Source of the DNA: Prauserella muralis
Lineage (GTDB): Bacteria > Actinomycetota > Actinomycetes > Mycobacteriales > Pseudonocardiaceae
Length of the DNA: 64,000 nt
Direction: 5' to 3'
NCBI RefSeq assembly: GCF_003202285.1
Contig: NZ_MASW01000006.1
Span: forward strand, 310,001-374,000
The notes under the pieces were generated by a model, which was not told the DNA's origin, did not search any database, and saw only the letters and a list, made by a program, of their open reading frames with translations. This document shows positions 46,986 to 57,656 of this stretch, one piece after another; the stretch's first letter is position 1, and each line of letters begins with the position of its first letter. The position numbers and the translations under genes are program-made.

Positions 46986-47894
46986 TCAGCTCTCGGTCTT
47001 GCAGAGCTCTTCGGTCGTGGCCTTGCGCGAGGCTTCGGCGTCGAAGCCCCACTTGCTCATGATCTGCTCGAACTCCTTCGTCTCCTTGAAGGCCTTCATC
47101 TCCGTGTTGTACTTCTCGAAGAAGGTCTTGTCGCTCTTGCGGAACGCGTGCCCGGAGCCGGTGAGCGGGAACTGCTCGATGGGCGGCGTGATCTCGAAGT
47201 TGGCGCCCTGCTGCTCCTTGAGCGACTCCAGGGTCAGGGTCGGCAGCAGGATGCCGTAGACACGACCGTCCTGCATGGCCTGCAGCGCGTCGGGAGCCTG
47301 CTGGTAGGTCGGGAGCTTGTCCTCGGGCACACCGAGTGCCTTCGCCGTCCTGCCCTCGTATCCGCCGGCCAGCACGGCGACAGTGAGGTCCTTGTTCTTG
47401 AGGTCGTCCACTGTGCGCAGCCCCTGCGGGTTGCCCGGCGGCACCGCGTAGGACTCGGTGGACACCAGGTCCGGCGTCGTGTACTGCACCTGGGCGCAAC
47501 GGTCCTTGTTCATGAACAGGCCTGCGGTCACGATGTCCCACCTGTTGGCCTGCAGGCCGGGGATCATCGAGTCGTAACCCGCCTGCGCGGGCTCGACGTT
47601 CTCGATGCCCATCCGCTTCAGCACGGCCTTGGCGATGTCGGGCGCGGCACCCGTCAGCGTCCCGTCGGCCTCGAGCTTGGTGTACGGCGGCTCGTTGGCG
47701 ATCGCGAGCCGGATCGGCTGTCCCGAATCGGCCCGCTGCTGCAGGCCGCCGCCACCGCCCTCCGGCTGGCCCGTGTTCGGATCGGTCGTCTGACACGCTC
47801 CGAGAAATGAGCCACCTCCGACGGCAGCCAGCCCGGCTGCCGAATAACGCAGCATCGCTCGACGGGTAAGGCGGTTCCTCTTCTGCTCGGACAC
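46986..47894 (-). CDS. ehuB: Ectoine/polar amino acid substrate-binding lipoprotein EhuB (set 1)
   Basis: A 302-residue family 3 solute-binding lipoprotein. The signal has a twin-arginine (RLTRRAMLRYS) and a lipobox FLGAC near residue 33, so it is probably exported folded by Tat and then lipidated. The binding domain follows a Gly/Gln linker: RLAIANEPPYTKLEADGTLTG, YDSMIPGLQANRWDIVTAGLF, ESYAVPPGNPQGLRTVDDL. It resembles the second EhuB (51766-52662) throughout. It is convergent with its presumed permeases rather than upstream of them. Confidence 0.85.
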   Translation of the reverse strand: MSEQKRNRLTRRAMLRYSAAGLAAVGGGSFLGACQTTDPNTGQPEGGGGGLQQRADSGQPIRLAIANEPPYTKLEADGTLTGAAPDIAKAVLKRMGIENVEPAQAGYDSMIPGLQANRWDIVTAGLFMNKDRCAQVQYTTPDLVSTESYAVPPGNPQGLRTVDDLKNKDLTVAVLAGGYEGRTAKALGVPEDKLPTYQQAPDALQAMQDGRVYGILLPTLTLESLKEQQGANFEITPPIEQFPLTGSGHAFRKSDKTFFEKYNTEMKAFKETKEFEQIMSKWGFDAEASRKATTEELCKTES

Positions 47895-48032
47895 AGAACA
47901 CTCCGTTCAGACGGACAGTAGATCTTCGAGACCATACCCAATCAGGGGTTGTGTTGCGGCTTTTCGTTACCGAATGACGACGCCGAACACGCCCCGTGTG
48001 TACCTGTACACCCGCCAGGGCACAATCGCCCT

Positions 48033-48572
48033 ATGGAGACGGTGGGCACTCGGCAGGTGTACTCGAACAGCTGGATGACGGTGCGGGAAGACCGGATCAG
48101 GCGCACCGACGGCTCGGCGGGCGTCTACGGAGTGGTGGACAAGCCGGACTACGCGCTTGTCATCCCTTTGGCGGACGGCCGGCTGCACCTGGTGGAGCAG
48201 TACCGCTACCCGCTCGGGCTGCGCAGGTGGGAGTTTCCCCAGGGCACGGCCCCCGAGCGGGCCGAGGCGGATCCGCTCGACCTGGCCGCCCGCGAGCTGC
48301 GCGAGGAGACCGGCCTTTCCGCGGGCAGGCTGGTCGAGATCGGACTGCTCGACGTCGCGCCCGGCATGTCCAGCCAGCGCGGGCGCATCTTCCTCGCCAC
48401 GGACCTCACGGAAGGCTCCCCGGACCGGGAACACGAGGAGCAGGACATGCGCACCGGCTGGTTCGAACGCGCCCGGTTCGAGAAAATGGTGGCCACCGGC
48501 GAGATCACTGACGCTCAGTCCATCGCCGCCTACGCCCAGTTGCTGCTCTGGGAGCGCGGCCAGGCCGGCTGA
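48033..48572 (+). CDS. NUDIX hydrolase, ADP-ribose pyrophosphatase-like
   Basis: A 179-residue NUDIX enzyme. The Nudix box begins with the Gly of FPQGTAPERAEADPLDLAAR and ends REETG, somewhat longer between G and REL than the strict consensus, as in some ADP-ribose/GDP-mannose pyrophosphatases. VEQYRYPLGLRRWEFPQG near 60-77 is typical of that subgroup. ATG at 48033 gives METVGTRQVYSNSWMTV; CACAAT six bases upstream may be a leaderless -10. Ends 16 bases from the convergent enoyl-CoA hydratase gene. Confidence 0.88.
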   Translation: METVGTRQVYSNSWMTVREDRIRRTDGSAGVYGVVDKPDYALVIPLADGRLHLVEQYRYPLGLRRWEFPQGTAPERAEADPLDLAARELREETGLSAGRLVEIGLLDVAPGMSSQRGRIFLATDLTEGSPDREHEEQDMRTGWFERARFEKMVATGEITDAQSIAAYAQLLLWERGQAG

Positions 48573-48588
48573 ACGGGCAGGAGGTGCC

Positions 48589-49362
48589 TCAGTCGGGCCA
48601 GACCGGCTTGCGCTTCTCCAGAAACGCCGCCATGCCCTCGCGCGCACCCGGCAGCTGGGAGGCCGAGGCCATCACCTCCAGGGCGATCGCGTAGGCATCC
48701 TGCTCGGGGCGGTCGAGCTGGGCGTACAGCGTCTGCTTGCCGAGGGCCTTGGACGCACGGCTGCCCCGGGTGGCCCTGGCCAGCAGCTCCGCGACCGCGT
48801 CGTCGAGCTCGTCGTCCGGCACCACGCGGTTGACCAGTCCCCAGTCGAGCGCGGTCGCCGCGTCGATGGTGTCCCCGGTCAGCGCCAGCTCCATGAGCCG
48901 CTTGCGCCCGATGGACCGGGCCACGGGCACGGCCGGCGTGTGGCAGAACCAACCGCCCTTCCCGCCGGGCAGGGCGAACCCGGCCGACTCGGCGGCCACG
49001 GCGAGATCGCACGAGGCGACCAGCTGGCAGCCCGCGGCGGTCGCGAGCCCGTGCACCCTGGCGACGACCACCTGCGGCGCCGCGTGAATCGTGTTCATCA
49101 GCTCGGTGCACAGCCGCAGCAGGTCGCGCGCGCTCACGAGGTCGCGTGCCGCGACGTCGCCGAAGTCGTGCCCCGCCGAGAACACCGGGCCCGCGCCCGC
49201 GAGCACGATTCCGGTGGCGTCGGTGGCGGCTGCCTCCTCGAAGGCCGCCACCAGCTCCCGCAGGTGCTCCTCGGACAGCGAGTTCCGGCGGCTCGCCCGG
49301 TTCATCGTGATGGTGACCGTGTCGCCGTCCCGCTTGCTCAGCAGGTGCTCGTACTCACCCAT
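48589..49362 (-). CDS. Enoyl-CoA hydratase/isomerase family protein
   Basis: A 257-residue crotonase-fold protein. The acyl-CoA oxyanion segment is AGAGPVFSAGHDFGDVA near 55-70 and the second active-site region is SCDLAVAAESAGFALPGGKGGWFCHTP near 117-143. The catalytic glutamates of true hydratases are not both obvious (GKGGWF replaces the usual PEVxLG), and SAGHDF suggests isomerase or other crotonase chemistry. So the exact reaction is uncertain. Separate unit between nudix (convergent) and ehuA. Confidence 0.85.
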   Translation of the reverse strand: MGEYEHLLSKRDGDTVTITMNRASRRNSLSEEHLRELVAAFEEAAATDATGIVLAGAGPVFSAGHDFGDVAARDLVSARDLLRLCTELMNTIHAAPQVVVARVHGLATAAGCQLVASCDLAVAAESAGFALPGGKGGWFCHTPAVPVARSIGRKRLMELALTGDTIDAATALDWGLVNRVVPDDELDDAVAELLARATRGSRASKALGKQTLYAQLDRPEQDAYAIALEVMASASQLPGAREGMAAFLEKRKPVWPD

Positions 49363-49408
49363 GACCCGACGGTAGCCGAGCCCCAGGCACCGGGAAACCC
49401 CCGCGAAC

Positions 49409-50236
49409 TCAGACCTCGCGGTCGATCACCGCATGCAGGAACTCCCTGGTGCGCTCGTGCTCGGGCGAGGTGAACAGCTTCTCCGGCACGGCCTCCTCGA
49501 CCACCTGGCCGTGGTCGAACATGATCACCCGGTCGGACACGTCCTTCGCGAACTGCATCTCGTGGGTGACGCAGAGGAACGTGATCTCGGTGCTGGTGGC
49601 GATGTCCTTGAGCACGGCCAGCACGCCCGCGACCAGCTCCGGGTCGAGCGCCGAGGTGACCTCGTCGAGCAGCAGGACGTCGGGCTCCATGGCCAGCGCC
49701 CGCGCGATCGCCACGCGCTGCTGCTGGCCACCGGACAGCTGCGAGGGGTGGGCGTCGACCTTCTCGGAAAGCCCGACCATCTCCAGCAGCTCGCGCCCGC
49801 GCTCCTCGGCCTCGGCCCGCGACTTGCCGAGCACGCGCATGGGCGCCTCGGTGATGTTCTGCAGCACCTTCATGTTCGGGAAGAGGTTGAACTGCTGGAA
49901 CACCATGCCGATGTGCCTGCGAACCTTGCGCAGGTGCTTCTCGTCGGCGGGGACGAGCTTGCCGCCGCGCTCCATGTGGCTGAGGTACTCGCCGTCGACC
50001 TGGATGGTCCCGCCGTCGACCTTCTCCAGCGTCATCAGCAGGCGCAGGATCGTCGTCTTGCCGGAACCACTGGGACCGATCAGGGTGACGAACTCGCCCG
50101 GGCTCACGGTGAAGTCGAGCTCGTTCAGCACGACGTTGTCGCCGAACCGCTTGACCACCTTGTCGAAACGGATCATCTCGCGGTCGGCGGTGGCGGTGCC
50201 CGCCTGCGCGTCGGAGAGCGGCTGGTGAGAATCCAA
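49409..50236 (-). CDS. ehuA: Ectoine/polar amino acid ABC ATPase EhuA
   Basis: A 275-residue ABC ATPase of the polar amino acid uptake family. Walker A GPSGSGKTT near 54, Q-loop VFQQFNLFPNMKVLQN near 110, signature QLSGGQQQRVAIARALA near 165, Walker B VLLLDEVTSALDPE near 187 and switch CVTHEMQFA near 222. It is the only ATPase gene for the two EhuBCD sets in this window, and follows ehuD of set 2 by 143 bases. Sharing between sets is inferred. Confidence 0.9.
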   Translation of the reverse strand: MDSHQPLSDAQAGTATADREMIRFDKVVKRFGDNVVLNELDFTVSPGEFVTLIGPSGSGKTTILRLLMTLEKVDGGTIQVDGEYLSHMERGGKLVPADEKHLRKVRRHIGMVFQQFNLFPNMKVLQNITEAPMRVLGKSRAEAEERGRELLEMVGLSEKVDAHPSQLSGGQQQRVAIARALAMEPDVLLLDEVTSALDPELVAGVLAVLKDIATSTEITFLCVTHEMQFAKDVSDRVIMFDHGQVVEEAVPEKLFTSPEHERTREFLHAVIDREV

Positions 50237-50379
50237 GACGGTACTCCAGTGTCGGACGAATCGAGGGACGATCTCCCGCAGGCTACCGAACGTAGGCGGC
50301 TCACCCGCTCAGGTCAAAGCGGGACGGCCGTGCCAGTGCTGTCCGTTACCCGAACGAAACCAGCGCGCGCAAACCCCGC

Positions 50380-51036
50380 CTACACAGTTCCGGCACGGCG
50401 TTCCAGCTTTCTCACGAGGATCGAGGCGGGGTAGCTCACGAGCAGGAAGAAGACGCCCGCCAGCGTCACCGGCTCGACGTAGCGGAAGGTCTCCGACGCG
50501 GCCTCCTGCGCGCGGTTGAGGACGTCGAGCACACCGATGGCGAGCAGCAGCGGGGTCTCCTTGAACATCGAGATCGTGTAGTTGCCCAGCGACGGCAGCA
50601 CCCGCGGCACCGCCTGCGGGAGGATGACCCCGGTCCACACCCGGCCGCGCGGAAGGCTCAGCGCCCTGGCCGCCTCCCACTGTCCTTTCGGGACCGCGTC
50701 GATGCCCGCGCGGTACACCTCGGACGTGTAGGTGGCGTAGTGGATGCCGAGCATGACGAAGCCGGTGACGAACGGCGAGAGCCGCAGGCCGAGCGCGGGC
50801 TGCAGCAGGTAGTAGAAGGCGAAGACCTGGATCAGCAGCGGTGTGCTGCGGATGAACTCGACGAACAGGTACACCAGCTGGCTGAGCACCGGAACCCGGA
50901 CCTGCCTGACGAGGGCCAGCACCAGGCCCAGCGCGTAGGCCAGCAGCGCGCCGAGCACGGTCAGCTCGACGGTGACGACGATGCCCTGGAACAGCAGGGG
51001 CAGCGAGTCGATCGCGTAGTCCCAGTCCCAGTTCAT
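50380..51036 (-). CDS. ehuD: Ectoine/polar amino acid type ABC permease EhuD (set 2)
   Basis: A 218-residue permease, MNWDWDYAIDSLPLLFQGIVVTVEL at the start. The EAA loop is GIDAVPKGQWEAARALSLPRGRVWTGVILPQ near 115-145; four to five hydrophobic helices. ATG at 51036 shares its A with the ehuC stop (TGATG) and has GGAGGT upstream. Part of the full set ehuB-ehuC-ehuD-ehuA on the minus strand. Confidence 0.87.
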   Translation of the reverse strand: MNWDWDYAIDSLPLLFQGIVVTVELTVLGALLAYALGLVLALVRQVRVPVLSQLVYLFVEFIRSTPLLIQVFAFYYLLQPALGLRLSPFVTGFVMLGIHYATYTSEVYRAGIDAVPKGQWEAARALSLPRGRVWTGVILPQAVPRVLPSLGNYTISMFKETPLLLAIGVLDVLNRAQEAASETFRYVEPVTLAGVFFLLVSYPASILVRKLERRAGTV

Positions 51037-51746
51037 CACACACCTCCCGCCGTGACCGGTGGGGTGCTCCTGCGCCGCGGCGCCCTGCGGCCGAGCCTGC
51101 GCGCGCCCACCCGCTCCAGCGCGCGCATGCCGACGGTGATGAGGACGGCCAGCAGCAGGTAGAACAGCAGCTCGATGACGTAGATCGGCACGAGCTGGGC
51201 GATCGGCAGCGACGGGGCCAGCAGCTGGCCCCGCTCGGTGAGCTCCTCTGCCGAGATGAAGTACAGCAGCGCCGTGCTCTTGAGCAGTTGGATGAACAGG
51301 TTGTTGAACGAGGGCAGCATCTCCACGACGGCCTGCGGCAGGATCACCCGCAGCATCCGCTGCGCGGGGCTCAGGCTCAGCGCGATCGCGCCCTCGTACT
51401 GGGCCTTCGGCACCGACTGCACCGCCCCGCGCACGATCTCGGCTCCGTAGGCGCCGTGGTTCAGCCCGAGCACGAGGATGCCGGCGAACAGCGGCACCAG
51501 CTCGAAACCGACCAGCACCGGCAGCACGAAGTAGATCCAGAACAGCTGGACCATCTCGGAGGTGCCGCGGAAGCCCTCGACGTAGACGCGGCTGAGGAAC
51601 CGGACGGTCCGGGAGGGCGCGAGCAGTGCCAGGCCCGCCACGAACGACAGCACCACGGTCAGGGCGATCCCGCCGAGAGTGGCCGCGATCGTGACGGGCA
51701 GGCCCCGCACCAGCGTCGAGAAGATGAGTCCGATCTGGTCGAACAC
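51036..51746 (-). CDS. ehuC: Ectoine/polar amino acid type ABC permease EhuC (set 2)
   Basis: A 236-residue permease pairing with EhuD. EAA loop GAVQSVPKAQYEGAIALSLSPAQRMLRV lies near 115-143; it ends with a basic tail (RRLGRRAPRRRS). It starts 19 bases after ehuB and overlaps ehuD by one base. Compared with set 1 EhuC it has the same helical layout but clearly different sequence, so the duplication is old. Confidence 0.87.
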   Translation of the reverse strand: MFDQIGLIFSTLVRGLPVTIAATLGGIALTVVLSFVAGLALLAPSRTVRFLSRVYVEGFRGTSEMVQLFWIYFVLPVLVGFELVPLFAGILVLGLNHGAYGAEIVRGAVQSVPKAQYEGAIALSLSPAQRMLRVILPQAVVEMLPSFNNLFIQLLKSTALLYFISAEELTERGQLLAPSLPIAQLVPIYVIELLFYLLLAVLITVGMRALERVGARRLGRRAPRRRSTPPVTAGGV

Positions 51747-51765
51747 GGCGCCACCGCCTCAGCGA

Positions 51766-52662
51766 TCAGGCACTGCAGAGTTTCTCGGTGGTGACGTCCG
51801 GCCCCGGCAGGTTGGCCTCGCCGAACCCGAACGGCTCGACGATCCGCAGCCACTCGCCGCTCTCGTGCAGCCTGCGCAGCTCCTGGTTGAACGCCTCCCG
51901 CAGCGGGTCGTCGTCCTTGCGGAAGACGAACCCGCCCGCCGAGATCACCGGCTGGCCGTTCTCGACCGGCTGGAAGCTCTCGGTCACCTCCACCGGGACG
52001 TTCGGGTTCTGCTTCACGAGCCACTTCAGCGAGATGTCGGTCAGCGCGGCACAGTAGACGCGGCCGTCGGCCACCGAGCGCAGCATGCTGTCCTGGGTGT
52101 CCAGTGTCCGGATGTTGCCCTCGTCGACGCCGGCCGCGGTGGCGTAGCCCTTCTCCACCGCGCCGGAGAGCACGGCGACCTGGACGTTCTTGGCCGCGAG
52201 GTCCTCGAAGTTGCGCACCCCCTGGGGGTTGCCCCTCGGCACGAGCAGCGCGGCGAGCGCCGTGTAGTCCGGAATGGAGAACGCCGCCTGGCCGCAGCGC
52301 TCGGGAGTGATGAACATGCCCGCCGTCACCATGTCGTACTTGCGGGCGTTCAGCGCGGGGATCAGCTGGTTGAACGTGACGACCTGGTTCTCGACCTCGT
52401 TGACGCCGAGGGCCTTGAACACGGCCTTGGCCACCTCAGGTGCCTCGCCGGTGACGTTGCCGCTGGAGTCGGCGAACCCGTAGGGCTGCTCGTTGGCGAT
52501 GCCGATCCGGATGGAACCCGAGTCGCGCGCCTGCTGGAGGGCGTCTCCCCCGTCACCGGTGCTCTGGCAGGCGGAGAGCAGTGTAGGACCGCCGAGGGCG
52601 ACCGCGCCGAAGGCCGCCGAGCGCCGGAAGAAGTCTCGCCGCGTCCATTGGTCGTGCGCCAT
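51766..52662 (-). CDS. ehuB: Ectoine/polar amino acid substrate-binding lipoprotein EhuB (set 2)
   Basis: A 298-residue solute-binding lipoprotein with a Tat-type signal (TRRDFFRRSAAFGAVALGG) and lipobox LLSAC near residue 32. Binding fold: RIGIANEQPYGFADSSGNVTG, LIPALNARKYDMVTAGMF, PRGNPQGVRNFEDLAAKN. These match the ectoine-binding EhuB pattern (aromatic residues after NEQPYGF). First gene of ehuB-ehuC-ehuD-ehuA, the canonical order. An inverted repeat and a possible promoter lie upstream. Confidence 0.9.
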   Translation of the reverse strand: MAHDQWTRRDFFRRSAAFGAVALGGPTLLSACQSTGDGGDALQQARDSGSIRIGIANEQPYGFADSSGNVTGEAPEVAKAVFKALGVNEVENQVVTFNQLIPALNARKYDMVTAGMFITPERCGQAAFSIPDYTALAALLVPRGNPQGVRNFEDLAAKNVQVAVLSGAVEKGYATAAGVDEGNIRTLDTQDSMLRSVADGRVYCAALTDISLKWLVKQNPNVPVEVTESFQPVENGQPVISAGGFVFRKDDDPLREAFNQELRRLHESGEWLRIVEPFGFGEANLPGPDVTTEKLCSA

Positions 52663-52679
52663 GACCGCACCCCTCTTCG

Positions 52680-52697
52680 ATTGACCTCGTTGTCAAT
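52680..52697. promoter_or_regulatory. Inverted repeat upstream of ehuB, possible operator
   Basis: ATTGAC (52680-52685) and GTCAAT (52692-52697) are perfect complements separated by six bases, 18 bases before the ehuB start. The size and spacing suit a dimeric regulator such as a GntR- or MarR-type protein. Confidence 0.4.
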
Positions 52698-52750
52698 CCC
52701 CGCGCGAGCGAACTCGCCTCGGCATCACCCGCACAGGGGCATAGTCACTG

Positions 52751-52779
52751 AAAGTAGGCGCACCCCCTGGCCTGGTCAA
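52751..52779 (-). promoter_or_regulatory. Possible promoter of the ehuBCDA operon
   Basis: On the minus strand TTGACC (52779-52774) and TACTTT (52756-52751) are separated by 17 bases. The transcript would have a leader of about 80 bases that includes the ATTGAC inverted repeat. Confidence 0.35.
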
Positions 52780-52855
52780 AGGTTGTACCTGCTTCGAGCA
52801 CCTCTGTAACCGGACCGAGACCACCCACCCGGCCGGGTGAAGTGTGGTGCCCGGG

Positions 52856-54862
<2,007 letters not shown>

Positions 54863-54963
54863 GGTGCACCTCCTCGTGGACGACCTACACAGAGTACTCG
54901 TCGGTAACTTGGTGTGGAGAACACTGTGACGCAAAAGTGCGAGCGTTGCCAGGGGCCCACCGA

Positions 54964-54969
54964 TAGTGT
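54964..54969 (+). promoter_or_regulatory. TAGTGT -10 box, leaderless start of the LysE gene
   Basis: TAGTGT ends 8 bases before the GTG at 54978 with no ribosome-binding sequence. Confidence 0.45.
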
Positions 54970-54977
54970 GAGGACAC

Positions 54978-55601
54978 GTGACGTGGAGTCTGTATGGCAG
55001 CTACCTCATCCTCGTGGTGCTGGTCGTGCTCGCGCCCGGCCCGGACACGGTGGTGACGCTCAAGAACGCGTTCGCGGGCGGTTTCCGGGGTGGCCTGCTG
55101 GCCGCCAGCGGCATCGCCGTGGGCAACTTCCTGCAGGGCACCGCGGTCGCGCTCGGCCTCGGCGCGGTGATCGTGCAGTCGCAGCCGGTCTTCCAGACGA
55201 TCCGCTGGCTCGGCGTCGCCTACCTCTGCTACCTGGGTGTCCAGGCCATCCGCTCCGCCTGGCGCGGCGACTACGCCTCACTCGACGCGGCCGGCGCCCG
55301 CTCCAGTGGCTTCCGGCGCTGGCGGGAGGGCTTCCTCTCGAACGTGACCAACCCCAAGGTCCTGGCGCTCTACCTGTCGGTGCTCCCGCAGTTCCTGGCT
55401 CCGGTGCACGGCACCACCCTCGACGCGCTCCTGCTGGCCTACACGGTGGCCGTGCTGGGCGCGGTGTGGCTGCTGGTGCTGCTGGTGTTCGTCAACCGGG
55501 TGCGCGGCTGGCTCACACGCAGGCGGGTACGCCGCTCGCTCGACGTCGCCACCGGCACGACACTCATCGGCTTCGGCGTGGCACTCGCCGCGGAGGGCTG
55601 A
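54978..55601 (+). CDS. LysE/RhtB-family exporter
   Basis: A 207-residue membrane protein with about six helices. The family signature is visible early as LAPGPDTVVTLKNAFAGGFRGGLLAASGIAVGNF (residues 18-50), then WLGVAYLCYLGVQAIRSAW near 77 and GFLSNVTNPKVLALYLSVLPQF near 113-135. Such proteins export amino acids or homoserine lactones; the substrate is unknown. Divergent from meaA, convergent with murA. Confidence 0.9.
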   Translation: MTWSLYGSYLILVVLVVLAPGPDTVVTLKNAFAGGFRGGLLAASGIAVGNFLQGTAVALGLGAVIVQSQPVFQTIRWLGVAYLCYLGVQAIRSAWRGDYASLDAAGARSSGFRRWREGFLSNVTNPKVLALYLSVLPQFLAPVHGTTLDALLLAYTVAVLGAVWLLVLLVFVNRVRGWLTRRRVRRSLDVATGTTLIGFGVALAAEG

Positions 55602-55641
55602 AGCAGACCCGGCTCGGCACCGCCGGCGCTGTCCGGGCAGG

Positions 55642-56916
55642 TCAGCAGCGGTCGGGCTCGGTGGCGACCCGGTCGATCCTGGCGCCGAGGCGGTTCAGGT
55701 TCTCCACGAAGTGCGGGTAACCACGGTCGATGTGGAACACGTCCCAGACCTCGGTGACCCCGTCGGCGCACAGGCCGGCGAGCACGAGCCCGGCCCCGGC
55801 CCTGATGTCGGAGGCCCACACCGGCGCGCTGGACAGCTTGTCGACACCCCGCACCACGGCGTGATGGCCGTCGGTGCGGGCGTCGGCACCGAGGCGCACC
55901 ATCTCCTCGATGAAGCGGAACCGGGCCTCGTAGACGTTCTCGGTGATCATCGACGTGCCGTCGGACACCGACGACAGGGCCACCGCGAACGGTTGCAGGT
56001 CGGTGGCGAAACCCGGGTAGGGCAGGGTGACGAAGTCGACCGAGAGGGGCCGCTCCGGCTGCACGACGCGGAAGCCCTTGCCGTCGAACGTCGTGATGTC
56101 CGCGCCCGCCAGCCGCAGCTTCTCCAGCACCAGCTCCAGGTGATGCGGGTTCACTCCGGTGACGGTGAGGTCGCCGCGCGTCATCGCGGCGGCGAAGGCC
56201 CAGGTGGCGCCCACGATGCGGTCGCCGATCACCCGGTGCTCGGTGGGGTGGAGCGTGTCGACGCCCTCGACGGTCAGCGTCGAGGTGCCCGCGCCCTCGA
56301 TCTTGGCGCCCATCTCGGTGAGCATCGTGCAGATGTCGACGATCTCCGGCTCGCGCGCGGCGTTGTCGATCACGGTGGTGCCCTCGGCGAGCACGGCGGC
56401 CATGAGGATGTTCTCGGTGGCGCCCACGCTGGGGAAGTCGAGCCAGATCTGCGCGCCGTGCAGGCCGACGGCCTCGGCGACGACGCAGCCGTGCTCGATG
56501 GAGCTGGTGGCGCCGAGCTTGCGCAGGCCGTTCTGGTGCATGTCCAGCGGGCGCGAACCGATCGCGTCGCCGCCAGGCAGCGCGACGACGGCCTTCTTGA
56601 GCCTGCCGACCAGCGGGCCGAGCACGCACACCGACGCACGCAGCTTGCCCATCGCGGGTGAGTCCGCGCGATGCGACAGCTCGGACGGCGTCGTGATGTG
56701 GGCGGTGTCACCGTCGAGGACGACCTCGCAGCCGACGCTGCGCAGCACGTCGGCCATCAGCGGGACGTCCAGGATCTGCGGGCAGTTCGTGATGGTCGTG
56801 GTGCCCTCGGCCAGCAGCGCCGCAGCCATCAGCTTGAGCACGCTGTTCTTGGCGCCGACGACCTCGACCTCACCGACAAGGCGCGCACCGCCATGCACAT
56901 CAAAGTGCTCGCTCAT
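55642..56916 (-). CDS. murA: UDP-N-acetylglucosamine enolpyruvyl transferase with Asp in place of the fosfomycin-target Cys
   Basis: A 424-residue enzyme for the first committed step of peptidoglycan synthesis, transferring enolpyruvate from PEP to UDP-GlcNAc. GAKNSVLKL (Lys23, Asn24) and the loop [16 protein letters not shown] near 91-106 are standard. In the catalytic loop, [15 protein letters not shown], position 117 is Asp where most bacteria have the Cys alkylated by fosfomycin; the same Asp117 occurs in M. tuberculosis MurA and confers fosfomycin resistance. ATG at 56916 gives [16 protein letters not shown] eight bases upstream may be a leaderless -10. Confidence 0.96.
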   Translation of the reverse strand: MSEHFDVHGGARLVGEVEVVGAKNSVLKLMAAALLAEGTTTITNCPQILDVPLMADVLRSVGCEVVLDGDTAHITTPSELSHRADSPAMGKLRASVCVLGPLVGRLKKAVVALPGGDAIGSRPLDMHQNGLRKLGATSSIEHGCVVAEAVGLHGAQIWLDFPSVGATENILMAAVLAEGTTVIDNAAREPEIVDICTMLTEMGAKIEGAGTSTLTVEGVDTLHPTEHRVIGDRIVGATWAFAAAMTRGDLTVTGVNPHHLELVLEKLRLAGADITTFDGKGFRVVQPERPLSVDFVTLPYPGFATDLQPFAVALSSVSDGTSMITENVYEARFRFIEEMVRLGADARTDGHHAVVRGVDKLSSAPVWASDIRAGAGLVLAGLCADGVTEVWDVFHIDRGYPHFVENLNRLGARIDRVATEPDRC

Positions 56917-56924
56917 GGTCGCCC

Positions 56925-56930
56925 ATAATG
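56925..56930 (-). promoter_or_regulatory. CATTAT -10-like box before murA
   Basis: On the minus strand CATTAT ends 8 bases before the murA ATG, without a ribosome-binding site. Confidence 0.4.
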
Positions 56931-57055
56931 CCCGGCGTGACATCGGAGGCGACGGCAGGGGCGTGCTCGGCCGAAACGTGTCACAACCCGCCGGTACGGT
57001 GAAACGTCTGGGAGATCACGAACGATAAGGCCCGTTCGGACAAGGAAAACCGCCG

Positions 57056-57061
57056 TAGACT
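57056..57061 (+). promoter_or_regulatory. TAGACT -10 box, leaderless start of the adenosyltransferase gene
   Basis: TAGACT ends 6 bases before the ATG at 57068. Confidence 0.5.
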
Positions 57062-57067
57062 GCGGGC

Positions 57068-57643
57068 ATGCCCGTTCGGATCAACCGCGTCTACACGAGA
57101 GTCGGCGACACCGGAACGACCGCGCTCGGCGACGGCTCGCGAGTGCCCAAAACAGACCCTCGGCTGGGAGCCTACGCCGACGTCGACGAGACCAACTCCG
57201 TCGTGGGCGTCGCGATCGCGCTCGGCGGGCTGACCGACGAGCTGGCCGATGTCCTGCGCGCCGTACAGAACGACCTGTTCGACGTCGGAGCCGACCTGTG
57301 CGCGCCCGTCGTGCCGGACCCGGAGTATCCGCCGCTGCGCATCACCGAGCCCTACATCGAGCGGCTGGAGGGCTGGTGTGACGAGTTCAACGGGCGGCTG
57401 GGCAAGCTGACGTCGTTCATCCTGCCCGGGGGCACCGCGGGTGCGGCGCTGCTGCACCAGGCCCGCACGGTGGCCAGGAGGGCGGAACGCTCCGGCTGGG
57501 CGCTGGTCGAGGCGGACGGCGAGCGCACCAACGAGCTGGCCGTGAAATACCTGAACCGCCTGTCGGACCTGCTGTTCATCCTGGCGAGGCTCGCCAACCC
57601 GGACGGCGACGTCCTCTGGCAGCCCGGCGGGGGCCGCGGCTAG
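57068..57643 (+). CDS. PduO-type cob(I)alamin adenosyltransferase
   Basis: A 191-residue trimeric enzyme that adenosylates cob(I)alamin using ATP to make coenzyme B12. The ATP-binding N-terminus VYTRVGDTGTTALGDGSRVPKTD is at 8-30; YADVDETNSVVGVAIAL near 36, and RTVARRAERS and ELAVKYLNRLSDLLFILAR near 138-180 complete the active site. It is the Rv1314c homologue next to murA as in mycobacteria, and would supply cofactor to the nearby MeaA mutase. Appears leaderless. Confidence 0.95.
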   Translation: MPVRINRVYTRVGDTGTTALGDGSRVPKTDPRLGAYADVDETNSVVGVAIALGGLTDELADVLRAVQNDLFDVGADLCAPVVPDPEYPPLRITEPYIERLEGWCDEFNGRLGKLTSFILPGGTAGAALLHQARTVARRAERSGWALVEADGERTNELAVKYLNRLSDLLFILARLANPDGDVLWQPGGGRG

Positions 57644-57656
57644 CGAGGACGGGTCC

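Noticed and set aside
54863-54977. Cobalamin riboswitch before the B12 mutase
   Set aside because: The spacer is only 115 bases, shows no B12-box-like conserved core, and meaA has a simple AGGAGG site right at its start.
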